Of a stretch of DNA of 50,000 nucleotides, positions 27,725 through 36,463 are shown in pieces. The notes beneath the pieces were generated by a model. The model saw nothing but the letters and a program-made list of their open reading frames with translations, had not been told where the DNA came from and made no database searches. The translations under genes and the position numbers were made by a program. The first letter of the stretch is position 1, and each line of letters begins with the position of its first letter. The stretch comes from Legionellaceae bacterium (GTDB taxonomy: Bacteria; Pseudomonadota; Gammaproteobacteria; Legionellales; Legionellaceae), in NCBI GenBank assembly GCA_029213075.1, contig JARGPO010000044.1, forward strand, positions 1 through 50,000. Direction: 5' to 3'.

Positions 27725-28254
27725 TTAAACTACGTCGAAACTCTTGGATTTTAATAGCGTTAGTTCTTATTTTTCTAACACCAGGAATCTGCGCTTTCTT
27801 TTTTTACTCAAATCCTACTTGGCTAGGCGGGGTTGAAACTAATCGTGGAGTCTTTATAAAGCCACCCGTTTTACTTTCTATGTTGCCTAAAAATGATAAG
27901 TGGCGGATTGCATTATATAGCCCACAAAAGTGTGAGATTGAATGCATGGGCAATTTAGATAAATTGGCTCGAGTAAGGCTTGCTTTGGGTCGACAACTAT
28001 ATAATGTTGACGTTTGTTTATTGTTAGATAGCAAATCCCCAGATTTATCAGAAAAACAAACAGAATTACTACAAGATGTAGGCTCTCATGTGCTAAAATT
28101 TGCCGCGACAAGTCAAGAGCATAAGAATATCTTTAGTGATAAACCGGCTTTTTATATAATCAGCCCAGAAAATTACGTGGTTTTAAGCTACAAGGTCACG
28201 AGTCCTCCTGATGATATATTTCATGATATTAAACAACTGGTGAAAGATAAATGA
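27721..28254 (+). CDS. Membrane-anchored thioredoxin-like protein of the oxidase assembly cluster
   Basis: 177 residues with one N-terminal membrane helix (about 9-29) and a periplasmic domain. The start SNPTWLGGVETNRGVFIKPP is typical of the small protein found between SURF1 and CtaA in gammaproteobacteria. A CEIEC sequence (Cys-x3-Cys, about residues 61-65) after the WRIALYSP strand resembles the copper-binding CxxxC of SCO proteins, so a metallochaperone or redox role in the Cu site of the oxidase is likely. It overlaps both neighbours by 4 bases. No accepted gene name is known to me. Confidence 0.75.
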   Translation: MIKLRRNSWILIALVLIFLTPGICAFFFYSNPTWLGGVETNRGVFIKPPVLLSMLPKNDKWRIALYSPQKCEIECMGNLDKLARVRLALGRQLYNVDVCLLLDSKSPDLSEKQTELLQDVGSHVLKFAATSQEHKNIFSDKPAFYIISPENYVVLSYKVTSPPDDIFHDIKQLVKDK

Positions 28255-29255
28255 AAATACTACGAATAATATCTATCATTGCCCTTATATTAGCTTTCGT
28301 TGTTGTAACCTTGGGAGCATTTACAAGGTTAACTGATGCTGGTTTAGGTTGTCCTGATTGGCCTGGATGTTATGGTAAGTTATTTCTACCATCTTCAAAT
28401 TCTGCATTAGTGAAAGCACAAAGCATGTATCCGAAAATTCCAATAGAATCATCAAAAGCTTGGACTGAGATGGCTCATCGTTACGCTGCGGGTAGTTTGG
28501 TTTTTTTAATCTGTTGTATTATTTTTAAATCTTTTAGCGGACTAAGAAGTCAAGTTAAATTACCTTGGCAACTATCACTGGCCATTATATTTTTAATAGG
28601 ATTTCAGGCCGCACTTGGCATGTGGACGGTGACTTTGAAGCTATTGCCAATAGTTGTTATGGGTCACCTGTTGGGGGGGATGTTAATTTTTTCCTGTTTA
28701 GCTTATCTTTGTTGGCAGTTTAGCGGGGTTTCTGGTTTGAATCTACGGCAATTCAAACTGTGGGTTAACCTAGCTCTTTTTATCGTCTTTCTACAGATTG
28801 CCTTAGGTGGCTTGGTGAGTGCTAATTATGCTGGTATTGCATGTGTTGGTTTTCCAACATGCAATGGGCAATGGTTACCTAGTTTAGATTTTAGAACGGC
28901 TTTTGATTTGTTCCCGTCAATCGGAGCTAATTATCAAGGAGGCCTACTAGATAATACTAGTAGAGTTACACTTCAAATGGTACATAGATTGGGTGCAATT
29001 ATAACTGCTATTTATGTGATGGTTTTATCCGCCAGCTTGTTTGTTGCAGCTAATTCGAGATTTTTAAAAAGCTTTTCATTAATTGCTATTATTATTGTCT
29101 GTTTACAATTTACTTTAGGTATTTTAAACGTCGTTTATTTGTTACCACTGTGGGCCGCGGTTGCACATAATGGATGTGCAGCGTTACTTCTAGCTACAAT
29201 TGTAAGTCTTCGTTATTTAGTTTCAAGTGGAGGAATATATGCTCGGAACTCTTAG
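28251..29255 (+). CDS. ctaA: Heme A synthase (CtaA/Cox15)
   Basis: Oxidises the C8 methyl of heme O to a formyl group, giving heme A. 334 residues, an integral membrane protein with about eight helices. The N-terminal motif [21 protein letters not shown] is the type-2 Cox15 signature. Conserved histidines appear in [25 protein letters not shown] and AVAHNGCA, which bind the two hemes. The start overlaps the preceding gene by 4 bases; the end overlaps ctaB by about 17 bases. Confidence 0.95.
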   Translation: MKILRIISIIALILAFVVVTLGAFTRLTDAGLGCPDWPGCYGKLFLPSSNSALVKAQSMYPKIPIESSKAWTEMAHRYAAGSLVFLICCIIFKSFSGLRSQVKLPWQLSLAIIFLIGFQAALGMWTVTLKLLPIVVMGHLLGGMLIFSCLAYLCWQFSGVSGLNLRQFKLWVNLALFIVFLQIALGGLVSANYAGIACVGFPTCNGQWLPSLDFRTAFDLFPSIGANYQGGLLDNTSRVTLQMVHRLGAIITAIYVMVLSASLFVAANSRFLKSFSLIAIIIVCLQFTLGILNVVYLLPLWAAVAHNGCAALLLATIVSLRYLVSSGGIYARNS

Positions 29256-30120
29256 AAAGTCACTCCCTTTGTGGCGAGATTATATTGAGTTATGTAAACC
29301 ACGAGTTGTTGCTCTGATGTTATTAACCGTTGTTGTTGGTATGTATCTAGCCGTTCCTGGTTCTGTATCTTTTTGGGTGATACTACCAAGCTTGGTTGGT
29401 ATTGCTATGTGTGCAGGGAGTGCTGCTGCAATAAATCATTTAGTTGATAGGCGAATTGATAGCCTAATGGCTAGAACTAAAAAAAGACCTGTTGCCGTTG
29501 GTAGGGTAACAATTTTTCAAGCACTAGCTTTCGCTATTTCTATGGGAGTAGGAGGTCTACTAGTTCTAACTTTATGGGTTAATACCTTGACGGCTATTTT
29601 ATCTTTCATAACTATAATAGGCTATGCTGGAGTTTACACAGGCTATTTAAAGAGAGCCACACCACAGAATATCGTAATTGGAGGTCTCGCCGGAGCAGCT
29701 CCACCATTGCTTGGTTGGACCGCAGTAACGAATCATTTAGATCCAAACGCCTTATTGTTAGTGTTAATTATTTTTACATGGACCCCACCCCATTTTTGGG
29801 CATTAGCTATCTATCGCTTTAAAGATTATCAGCATGCTGAAATTCCAATGTTGCCAGTAACACATGGTATTCCTTATACCAAATTAAATATTTTACTGTA
29901 TACAATCTTGTTGATTATAGTTAGTGTTTTACCATTTATGGTTGGCATGAGTGGTTGGTTGTATTTAGTTGGTGCATTAGTATTGGGATTTCGATTCTTG
30001 TATTGGGCCATTCGTTTAATGCGGGCCAAAGAGGCTGTGGTTGCCATGCAAACCTTTAAGTTTTCTATTGTATATCTGATGTTGTTATTTATTTTATTGT
30101 TGGTTGATCACTACTTGTGA
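29239..30120 (+). CDS. ctaB: Protoheme IX farnesyltransferase (heme O synthase)
   Basis: A UbiA-type prenyltransferase that adds a farnesyl group to heme B, making heme O for CtaA. 293 residues from the ATG at 29239, preceded by GGAGGA. The first Asp-rich motif is [21 protein letters not shown], and the second region carries [10 protein letters not shown] and [12 protein letters not shown]. About nine membrane helices. It overlaps ctaA and the SCO gene, so the order of use (ctaB then ctaA) is kept in one transcript. Also named cyoE. Confidence 0.96.
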   Translation: MLGTLRKSLPLWRDYIELCKPRVVALMLLTVVVGMYLAVPGSVSFWVILPSLVGIAMCAGSAAAINHLVDRRIDSLMARTKKRPVAVGRVTIFQALAFAISMGVGGLLVLTLWVNTLTAILSFITIIGYAGVYTGYLKRATPQNIVIGGLAGAAPPLLGWTAVTNHLDPNALLLVLIIFTWTPPHFWALAIYRFKDYQHAEIPMLPVTHGIPYTKLNILLYTILLIIVSVLPFMVGMSGWLYLVGALVLGFRFLYWAIRLMRAKEAVVAMQTFKFSIVYLMLLFILLLVDHYL

Positions 30121-30128
30121 GGTTTGGT

Positions 30129-30779
30129 ATGCATAATAAAGATAAGGCTGTTAAAAAAACGGTAATGTGGTTGTTAGCTATTGTTGCTTTAGCTGCAGGC
30201 TCATATACAGCGCAACTAATATACTCACAGAAGGCACCTAAGGCTATTGATAGGTCTCTTTTTCATGGGACGTTATTGGAAAAACCAAGGCAGATAAATA
30301 ATTTTAATTTAACAGGCCTAGATCAAGATAGCTTTACCAATGCTAGTTTGTCAGGAAAATGGACATTGGTATTTTTTGGATTTACAAGCTGTGGGTACGT
30401 ATGCCCAACTACTATGGCTGAGCTTGGAAAATCATACAGAATTTTGGAGCAGCAAGGTGCTAAAATATTGCCAAACGTAGTGATGATTACTTTAGACCCA
30501 GAGAGAGATAGCATTGATAAACTTGGAAGTTATGTTAAAGCTTTTGATAAGCATTTTTATGGGGCAAGAGGAGATCAACAGCAAATTCGTTCACTGACCA
30601 AAGATTTGGGAGTCGCCTATGCTAAAATTTCTCAAAAGGATGGGGCTAAAAACCAAGATGATATTGAGCACACAGGCGCAATAATGTTATTTAATCCGCG
30701 CGGAGAATTAACGGCGTTTTTCACATCTCCGCATAGTGCGAAAAATATAGCTAGTGACTTTTCGTTGTTAACTTCTTAA
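30129..30779 (+). CDS. SCO1/SenC-type copper chaperone for cytochrome oxidase
   Basis: Membrane-anchored, periplasm-facing thioredoxin-fold protein that delivers copper to the CuA site of oxidase subunit II. 216 residues from the ATG at 30129 (a GTG at 30117 is also in frame). An N-terminal helix (about 11-30) is followed by the SCO domain. The copper motif Cys-x3-Cys is in FTSCGYVCPTTM, and the copper His lies in IEHTGAIML. The VMITLDPERD strand is typical. It closes the assembly run surf1-x-ctaA-ctaB-sco. The structural cox genes that often accompany this run are not in the window. Confidence 0.93.
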   Translation: MHNKDKAVKKTVMWLLAIVALAAGSYTAQLIYSQKAPKAIDRSLFHGTLLEKPRQINNFNLTGLDQDSFTNASLSGKWTLVFFGFTSCGYVCPTTMAELGKSYRILEQQGAKILPNVVMITLDPERDSIDKLGSYVKAFDKHFYGARGDQQQIRSLTKDLGVAYAKISQKDGAKNQDDIEHTGAIMLFNPRGELTAFFTSPHSAKNIASDFSLLTS

Positions 30780-30894
30780 GTATTTGTTGATACACCAGAG
30801 ATTTTTTTTACAACAATTTGCATTTAATATTGACCAGTATTTTGTGGTGAGTTACAATCCAACGAATTCTTAATGCATGAGCAGTAGGGGATCT

Positions 30895-31359
30895 ATGGCG
30901 CGCGATGACGGTTTGAATTTTGGTGGTGTTGGGAGTAAATTGCCTGAAGAGAAGAGTGGATCTTATTTGCGACAATTTGAATTTGGTAGGATTCTATCAC
31001 AAGAAAGCAAAGATAATTTATTGTCTTCATTTTCAAGATGTTATAATGGATTTCGTAGGGTAGTAGGTTGCCCGTTTGTATTGGCATTTAATTTTATTGA
31101 AACCCGCATTGGGATCTTGTTCACATTAACAGCGCTCCTTTTAGGTTTTGCGGCTTTTATAATCCTTACTACGTTTGGTATGCCACTGACGGCGGCCATT
31201 GTTTTAGCAGGCTCTATTTTTGGGACTTTGGCAGTTGCATCTATTGGCGGCACTTTGCAAAAGCATTGTTTTTTTTGTGCTACTGATGATTCAAAATGTG
31301 AATCCCTATCTATAAAAGAACCCCCTGAACCTGATGCTTACCATAATCTCAATATGTGA
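30895..31359 (+). CDS. Hypothetical small membrane protein; possible Dot/Icm substrate
   Basis: 154 residues from the ATG at 30895, which has an AGGGG site; an earlier ATG at 30877 is in frame but without a good site. I do not recognise the family. The soluble N-terminal part (1-58) is followed by two adjacent hydrophobic helices (about 71-93 and 95-120), then a short Cys-containing stretch (KHCFFCATDDSKC) and a tail. The tail EPPEPDAYHNLNM has Glu at positions -10 and -13 and Leu at -3, which is compatible with, but does not prove, a Dot/Icm C-terminal export signal. The layout (soluble part, membrane hairpin, short tail) is like that of the 3728 protein. Confidence 0.6.
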   Translation: MARDDGLNFGGVGSKLPEEKSGSYLRQFEFGRILSQESKDNLLSSFSRCYNGFRRVVGCPFVLAFNFIETRIGILFTLTALLLGFAAFIILTTFGMPLTAAIVLAGSIFGTLAVASIGGTLQKHCFFCATDDSKCESLSIKEPPEPDAYHNLNM

Positions 31360-31380
31360 GTGACTGTATTAGTCTAAGTC

Positions 31381-31617
31381 TTAGTGTCTATCTTTATCAT
31401 CACCCAAAAGCCAGGCGGTACTTACCTCTAGCTCTTCAGCCAGCTGCTTTAGTAGTTCGCTATCTGGAATTATATTGCCATTAAGGATTGCTTCTGATTT
31501 ATATTTAGGCGTTTTAAATACTTTGGAAAAAGTCACAACCCGCTCATCCATTCGCTCGGGCATCCCAATTGAATTTAACTCATTATTTAGACGTTCCGAG
31601 AATACTTTCCTAGTCAT
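31381..31617 (-). CDS. XRE-type helix-turn-helix regulator
   Basis: 78 residues, a single Cro/CI-type DNA-binding domain. The recognition region YKSEAILNGNIIPDSELLKQ leads into the helix ending LAEELEVSTAWLLGDD, a typical XRE C-terminus. There is no effector domain. Starts at an ATG with a GAGTCG stretch nearby. It is convergent with the 30895 gene (21 bases apart) and lies downstream of hemH on the same strand with a gap of 64 bases. Target unknown; it may autoregulate or act on neighbouring genes. Confidence 0.75.
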   Translation of the reverse strand: MTRKVFSERLNNELNSIGMPERMDERVVTFSKVFKTPKYKSEAILNGNIIPDSELLKQLAEELEVSTAWLLGDDKDRH

Positions 31618-31681
31618 GACGACTCCATTAAAAAGTTACAATCATAACTATATTTTATAGCATAACAAGAACTATTTGCAA

Positions 31682-32683
31682 CTATTTTATGCTATTTGTT
31701 ATTTTAGAGAGCGAATTAGCTAGTAATGGATCGGCATTAAGACAAGGGATAACGGTTAGGTTTGTGTTAGTTAGTGCTTTCCACTGTTGGTCGGCTTGTA
31801 TTTTAATTTCTTCTAGTGTTTCTAGACAATCAACTACAAATGAAGGACAAACTATAGCTAGATTTTTTATGCCTTGTTCTGCAAGCTTTGGTAGAATCTT
31901 ATCGGTATAAGGTTTAATCCATTCGGTTCTGCCTAATCTAGATTGAAAGCCAATGCTGTATTGATCTTTGGATAATCCTAGTGATTTTGCAATTAGGTTT
32001 GTTGTAATATGGCATTGAGAGCGATAACAAACATTTGAGTTTTTTTGGTTTTGCTTTTCTGGGCATTGTGATTTACAAATAGTACTACATCCTGATTTAT
32101 GTAAATGATTTTCTGGCAGGCCATGATAACTAAATAATATGTGTTCATTATTCTTGAGATAAGGCTTAATTATCTGTGATTGAGCTTCTATGTAATCGGG
32201 GTTATTATAAAAATCCCTTACTACTTTAATATTTGGAATGACAGATTGACCGGCTAGAGCTTTCAATGCATATTCAATTGATGATCCGCTTGCAGCTGAT
32301 GAGTATTGCGGATAAAGAGGTAGGATAATAATCTCATTACAATTGGAGAGTTTTTTAAGGGCGTCATTTATAGATGGCTTGCCGTATCTCATACCTAGAG
32401 CAACATTATATTTATCACCAAGACTCATTTGTACGGCGCATGCTAATTGGTTGCTATAATAACGTAGTGGCGAGCCATTTTTTGTCCAGATACTTGCATA
32501 TGCCTTAGCTACTTTTGGGGATCTAAATGGTAATATAATTCCAAATAACAGCATATAACGAAGAACGGCTGGTATGTCTATTACTCTTTTATCAGCCAGA
32601 AATTCACGTAAATACCGCCTCACAGACTTTGTGTCAGGGCTATCAGGCGTGCCTAGATTAATTAATAGTAATCCTATTTTCAT
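31682..32683 (-). CDS. hemH: Ferrochelatase
   Basis: Inserts Fe2+ into protoporphyrin IX, the last step of heme B synthesis. 333 residues. The start LLLINLGTPDSP is typical. The catalytic His is in LFSYHGLPENH, and the acidic residues of the metal channel are in CPSFVVDCLETLEEI. The SLGDKYNVALGMRYG region is also conserved. Unexpectedly it is the last gene of a histidine-utilisation operon: its start overlaps hutI by 4 bases. Heme B made here feeds ctaB and ctaA, encoded nearby on the other strand. Confidence 0.96.
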   Translation of the reverse strand: MKIGLLLINLGTPDSPDTKSVRRYLREFLADKRVIDIPAVLRYMLLFGIILPFRSPKVAKAYASIWTKNGSPLRYYSNQLACAVQMSLGDKYNVALGMRYGKPSINDALKKLSNCNEIIILPLYPQYSSAASGSSIEYALKALAGQSVIPNIKVVRDFYNNPDYIEAQSQIIKPYLKNNEHILFSYHGLPENHLHKSGCSTICKSQCPEKQNQKNSNVCYRSQCHITTNLIAKSLGLSKDQYSIGFQSRLGRTEWIKPYTDKILPKLAEQGIKNLAIVCPSFVVDCLETLEEIKIQADQQWKALTNTNLTVIPCLNADPLLANSLSKITNSIK

Positions 32684-33879
32684 ATAACTACGACTCCTGA
32701 TTTGATGATTTTTTCACAATAATTTATAGTTGGATTGTAGACTATATCATTGAGATTATCTGTCGACCATAAGACTAGATCGGCTTTCTTATCTCGTTCT
32801 AGACTACCAATCTCATCTTCTAAATTTAGGGCCTTAGCGGCATTTTTAGTAACAGCAAGCCAGGCCTCGTCAATGCTTAACTCAAAACTTATACAGGCCA
32901 TGTTCATCATTAGTGGTAGTGAATAAAACGGTGATGAGCCAGGATTTGCATCTGTTGCAATTGCTATTGGAATCTTGTTCGCTCGCAACTCAGAAACAGG
33001 AGGGCGCTGCTTTTCTTTAAGGAAATAAAATGCTCCTGGTAACAAAACAGCGACAGTCTTATCGTTAGCTAGATTTATACAGTCTTCATTGGCTAAATAC
33101 TCAAGATGATCAACAGAGCTTGCATTATATTTAGCCGCAAGCGATGCTCCTTGTTGATTGGTCAGTTGTTCAGTATGAAGCTTTATTGCAAATCCTAGTT
33201 TTGTTGCAGCTTGAAATAGTCTTTCTATTTGTTCAAAATTAAAGGCAATGGTTTCACAAAAGCCATCTACGAAAGTAGCTAATTCTTTTTTTGCTATCAC
33301 AGGTAAAACACTACTAATAATATAGTCGATATACTCATCTTTTTGATTTTTATATTCAGGCGGAGTTGTATGAGCGCCAAGATATGTTGTTACTACACTT
33401 ATAGGCAAGAGATTTTCTAATGAGCGAGCAACAGTTAACATTTTAATTTCTGTTTCGAGATCTAGTCCGTAACCGGATTTTATTTCTATAGTTGTACAAC
33501 CGTGTTGTAACATTGTTTTAGCCCGCTGTTTTGCAAGAGTTGTGAGTTCCATGATGGATGCTTTTCTGGTTGCATTAACAGTAGATAAAATACCACCGCC
33601 ATGTTCTGCTATTTGTGCATATGTTGCGCCGTTAAGTCGCATTTCAAACTCATCTGAGCGATTGCCAGCATGGACTATATGGGTGTGACAATCTATTAGT
33701 CCTGGAGTGACGAGTTTTTCTTTAGCATCTATCACATTTGTTGCCAGTAGTTGACTTTGACTATCAGATATTTCAGATATTCGCCCATCTTTAATTGCAA
33801 TACTAGCATTTCTTAATACTTTGTTTTCACCTGCAAATGTTGCAATCGTTGCATTTTGTATCACTAGATCGTTGTTCAT
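32680..33879 (-). CDS. hutI: Imidazolonepropionase
   Basis: Third enzyme of histidine degradation: opens imidazolone propionate to N-formimino-glutamate. 399 residues. An amidohydrolase-type metal enzyme with the TPGLIDCHTHIVHAGNR metal motif near residues 57-73, the Tyr/Arg substrate region YAQIAEHGGGI, and ATDANPGSSP near residue 313 holding the metal Asp. Overlaps hutH by 4 bases upstream and hemH by 4 bases downstream. hutU (urocanase), which supplies its substrate, is not in the window. Confidence 0.96.
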   Translation of the reverse strand: MNNDLVIQNATIATFAGENKVLRNASIAIKDGRISEISDSQSQLLATNVIDAKEKLVTPGLIDCHTHIVHAGNRSDEFEMRLNGATYAQIAEHGGGILSTVNATRKASIMELTTLAKQRAKTMLQHGCTTIEIKSGYGLDLETEIKMLTVARSLENLLPISVVTTYLGAHTTPPEYKNQKDEYIDYIISSVLPVIAKKELATFVDGFCETIAFNFEQIERLFQAATKLGFAIKLHTEQLTNQQGASLAAKYNASSVDHLEYLANEDCINLANDKTVAVLLPGAFYFLKEKQRPPVSELRANKIPIAIATDANPGSSPFYSLPLMMNMACISFELSIDEAWLAVTKNAAKALNLEDEIGSLERDKKADLVLWSTDNLNDIVYNPTINYCEKIIKSGVVVI

Positions 33880-35408
33880 ACGTTATTGTCCATGTGGAAT
33901 AGCTTATTTCTTATCTCTCCATAATAACTATATTTTGATATTAATTCACGGGCTTCAATAATATCTTTCCCTAAATAACGATCTTCAGAATAGAAGGGGA
34001 CTTTATCACGTAGCATCTTAGTATATTTTTCAAGGTTTGGAGATGTTTTTAAAGGAGCTCGAAAGTCAATACCTTGATTTGCTGCTAATGTTTCGATTGC
34101 CAATATAGTCAGGACATTATCAGCAACTTTGTTGAGTTTAACAGCTGCAAAAGTTGCCATGCTGACATGGTCTTCTTGATTAGCGGAGGTTGGAATATTA
34201 TCAACAGAGGCAGGGTGAGCATAGGTCTTATTTTCGCTTGCAAGAGCTGCGGCAGTTACTTGAGCCATCATGAATCCTGAATTAACCCCTGAGTTGTCAA
34301 CCAAGAATGCAGGTAGACCACTCAAGTTTTTATCTATTAGTAGTGCTATTCTTCTTTCTGATATTGATCCAATTTCAGCGCAATTAATAGTAATTAGATC
34401 GGCACTTATTGCGGTTAGTTCGGCATGAAAATTACCACCGGAGATTATTTCTTCAGTTTCAATAGATACCAGCGGATTATCCGAAACTCCGTTTGCTTCA
34501 TTTAAAAGATGTTTTTGACTGTCAGTTAAGTATGTCCAAATTGCCCCCATAACTTGTGGTTGACCACGAAGAGAGTAGGGATCTTGAATTCTTTCACAAT
34601 TTCCATGAGCTTCCAATATAGAGCTATTATCTAGAAAATGATTAATTAACCTAGAAAATACTAGCTGGCCATGATTATTTTTAGCCCGAGCAATAAACTC
34701 ACTAAATGGTTTAATACTTCCGGCCTGGGCATCGATACTTAATGCTCCTGATATACTTGCAATTGCAAAATTTCTTTGGGTTTTTAAAAGTCCAATAATA
34801 GCTATTGCAGTTGATACTTGTGTCCCATTTAATATAGCTAAACCTTCTTTTTCGATAAGTTCAATCGGATTTATATTAGCCTTTTCTAGGGCATCTTTGG
34901 ATGGCATTTTAATATTGTTATAATACGATTCGCCTTCACCAATTAAAGTTAGGGCGACATGGGCTAATGGCGCTAGATCACCAGATGCTCCAACTGATCC
35001 TTGCTTAGGAACAACTGGGTATATATTGGAGTTATAGACCGCGATTAATCTTTTAATTAAGTTTTGAGACACGCCTGAATATCCCATGCCTAAACTATTA
35101 ATTTTTAGTAACATAATTAATCTCACGGTTTCTTCATCAAGATCTTCCCCAACACCAGTTGCATGAGATAAAACAATTTTTCTTTGTAGTGTTTTAAGAT
35201 CTTCCTTGGCAATTTTGGTATTGGCTAATAATCCAAAGCCGGTGTTTATTCCGTATACAGACTGACCCTCATTAATTTTCTTCTGGACGATATTATATGA
35301 TGCCTCAATATTTTCATAGGCACTTTCATTTAGTTCGATGCTTTCTTTGCTTTTTAATAAATTACAGATATCTAGAATGGATAATTGTCCTGGGATTAAT
35401 TTAAACAT
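33876..35408 (-). CDS. hutH: Histidine ammonia-lyase
   Basis: First enzyme of histidine degradation: releases ammonia to give urocanate. 510 residues, the usual length. The Ala141-Ser142-Gly143 triad that forms the MIO prosthetic group is in GSVGASGDLAPLAH. The active-site Tyr is in VYGINTGFG, and QEDHVSM and the NFHAELTA region are in place. It heads the hutH-hutI-hemH unit (4-base overlaps) and faces hutG across a 65-base intergenic region with an operator-like inverted repeat. Confidence 0.97.
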   Translation of the reverse strand: MFKLIPGQLSILDICNLLKSKESIELNESAYENIEASYNIVQKKINEGQSVYGINTGFGLLANTKIAKEDLKTLQRKIVLSHATGVGEDLDEETVRLIMLLKINSLGMGYSGVSQNLIKRLIAVYNSNIYPVVPKQGSVGASGDLAPLAHVALTLIGEGESYYNNIKMPSKDALEKANINPIELIEKEGLAILNGTQVSTAIAIIGLLKTQRNFAIASISGALSIDAQAGSIKPFSEFIARAKNNHGQLVFSRLINHFLDNSSILEAHGNCERIQDPYSLRGQPQVMGAIWTYLTDSQKHLLNEANGVSDNPLVSIETEEIISGGNFHAELTAISADLITINCAEIGSISERRIALLIDKNLSGLPAFLVDNSGVNSGFMMAQVTAAALASENKTYAHPASVDNIPTSANQEDHVSMATFAAVKLNKVADNVLTILAIETLAANQGIDFRAPLKTSPNLEKYTKMLRDKVPFYSEDRYLGKDIIEARELISKYSYYGEIRNKLFHMDNNV

Positions 35409-35422
35409 AGTATTTTATCTTT

Positions 35423-35459
35423 AATATAGGTTAAGATTACGAAACAAAATACCTATATT
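35423..35459. promoter_or_regulatory. Operator-like inverted repeat between hutH and hutG
   Basis: AATATAGGT (35423-35431) and ACCTATATT (35451-35459) are perfect 9-base inverted arms, 19 bases apart, in the 65-base divergent promoter region. They are placed to control both directions. No hut regulator gene lies adjacent; the site does not resemble a simple HutC dyad closely, so the binding protein is unknown. Confidence 0.5.
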
Positions 35460-35473
35460 TATGAGATATTACA

Positions 35474-36436
35474 ATGTTAAATTTATTATCTTTATATAAA
35501 CCTATAGAAGATAAACAAGTATGGTCAGGAAGAAATGATGGGGCAGAAGATGATTACTTGTATCAAATTATTAAGTTTATAGATTTGGATAATATTGACG
35601 GTGATATCATCCCTGGATATGCCATATTAGGCTTTGAATCAGATGAAGGCGTGCGCCGAAATCTAGGTAGACAAGGTGCAAAAGATGGGCCAATGGCTTT
35701 TCGAAAAGCGGCTGGCCAATTACCTGTTCAACAAGATACTGTAATTTATGATGCTGGTAATGTAGCGTGCTTAGATAATGATTTAGAAGCCGCTCAAGAA
35801 GAGTTGAAAAATAGAGTTGAGAGTATCTTATCTCTAGGTTTAATGCCTGTTATTATTGGTGGTGGTCATGAGACGGCTCTGGGTCATTACCAAGGGATTA
35901 GCAATTACTATGCGCATGAAAGTGTTGCTATTTTAAATTTTGATGCACACTTTGATTTACGAGAGCTAGGTTCTGAAAAAAAAGGGAGCTCAGGAACCCC
36001 TTTTAGACAGATTAATAATGAACTTCAAGCTCAGAAGAAACCTTTTTATTATTATTGCGCAGGTATTCAACCTTGCTCTAACACTAAAAGCCTATTTTCC
36101 TATGCAAATGAAAATCATGTTCACTATGAGTTGGCAGAAACCATAGCCGTAGAACCTCATGATACCACTTGGATCGAAAATATAGTTAAAAAGCATAAAC
36201 ATATATATGTTAGTGTTTGCTTAGATGTTTTTAGCTCCGCTATTGCTCCTGGTGTTAGTGCTCCTCAAACATTAGGAATAGATATATATTATGTTTTGAA
36301 TGCCATAAGGATTTTAAAGTCTTCTGGGTGTGTTGTTAGTTTTGATATTGTTGAGCTTGCTCCTAGATATGATATGGCAGGGCAAACTGCAAAATTAGCT
36401 GGAGCTTTATTTTTTAATTATTGCATGGTTAAATAA
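35474..36436 (+). CDS. hutG: Formimidoylglutamase
   Basis: Ureohydrolase-family enzyme that splits N-formimino-glutamate to glutamate and formamide, ending histidine degradation. 320 residues. The arginase-fold metal ligands are seen in IIGGGHETALGH (His132) and NFDAHFDLR (Asp157, His159, Asp161). The third motif reads SVCLDVFSSAIAPGVSAP, where the first Asp of the usual SxDxD is Cys249 and only Asp251 remains. Whether this is normal for this HutG branch or alters the second metal site should be checked by alignment. It is transcribed away from hutH. Confidence 0.92.
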   Translation: MLNLLSLYKPIEDKQVWSGRNDGAEDDYLYQIIKFIDLDNIDGDIIPGYAILGFESDEGVRRNLGRQGAKDGPMAFRKAAGQLPVQQDTVIYDAGNVACLDNDLEAAQEELKNRVESILSLGLMPVIIGGGHETALGHYQGISNYYAHESVAILNFDAHFDLRELGSEKKGSSGTPFRQINNELQAQKKPFYYYCAGIQPCSNTKSLFSYANENHVHYELAETIAVEPHDTTWIENIVKKHKHIYVSVCLDVFSSAIAPGVSAPQTLGIDIYYVLNAIRILKSSGCVVSFDIVELAPRYDMAGQTAKLAGALFFNYCMVK

Positions 36437-36463
36437 CCCTTCAATTGGTATTGAGATAATTCT

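Noticed and set aside
35421..35437. PmrA-type direct repeat before hutG (TTTAAT and GTTAAG)
   Set aside because: The TTAA cores are 10, not 11, bases apart and the second half-site does not fit; the inverted repeat explains the region better.
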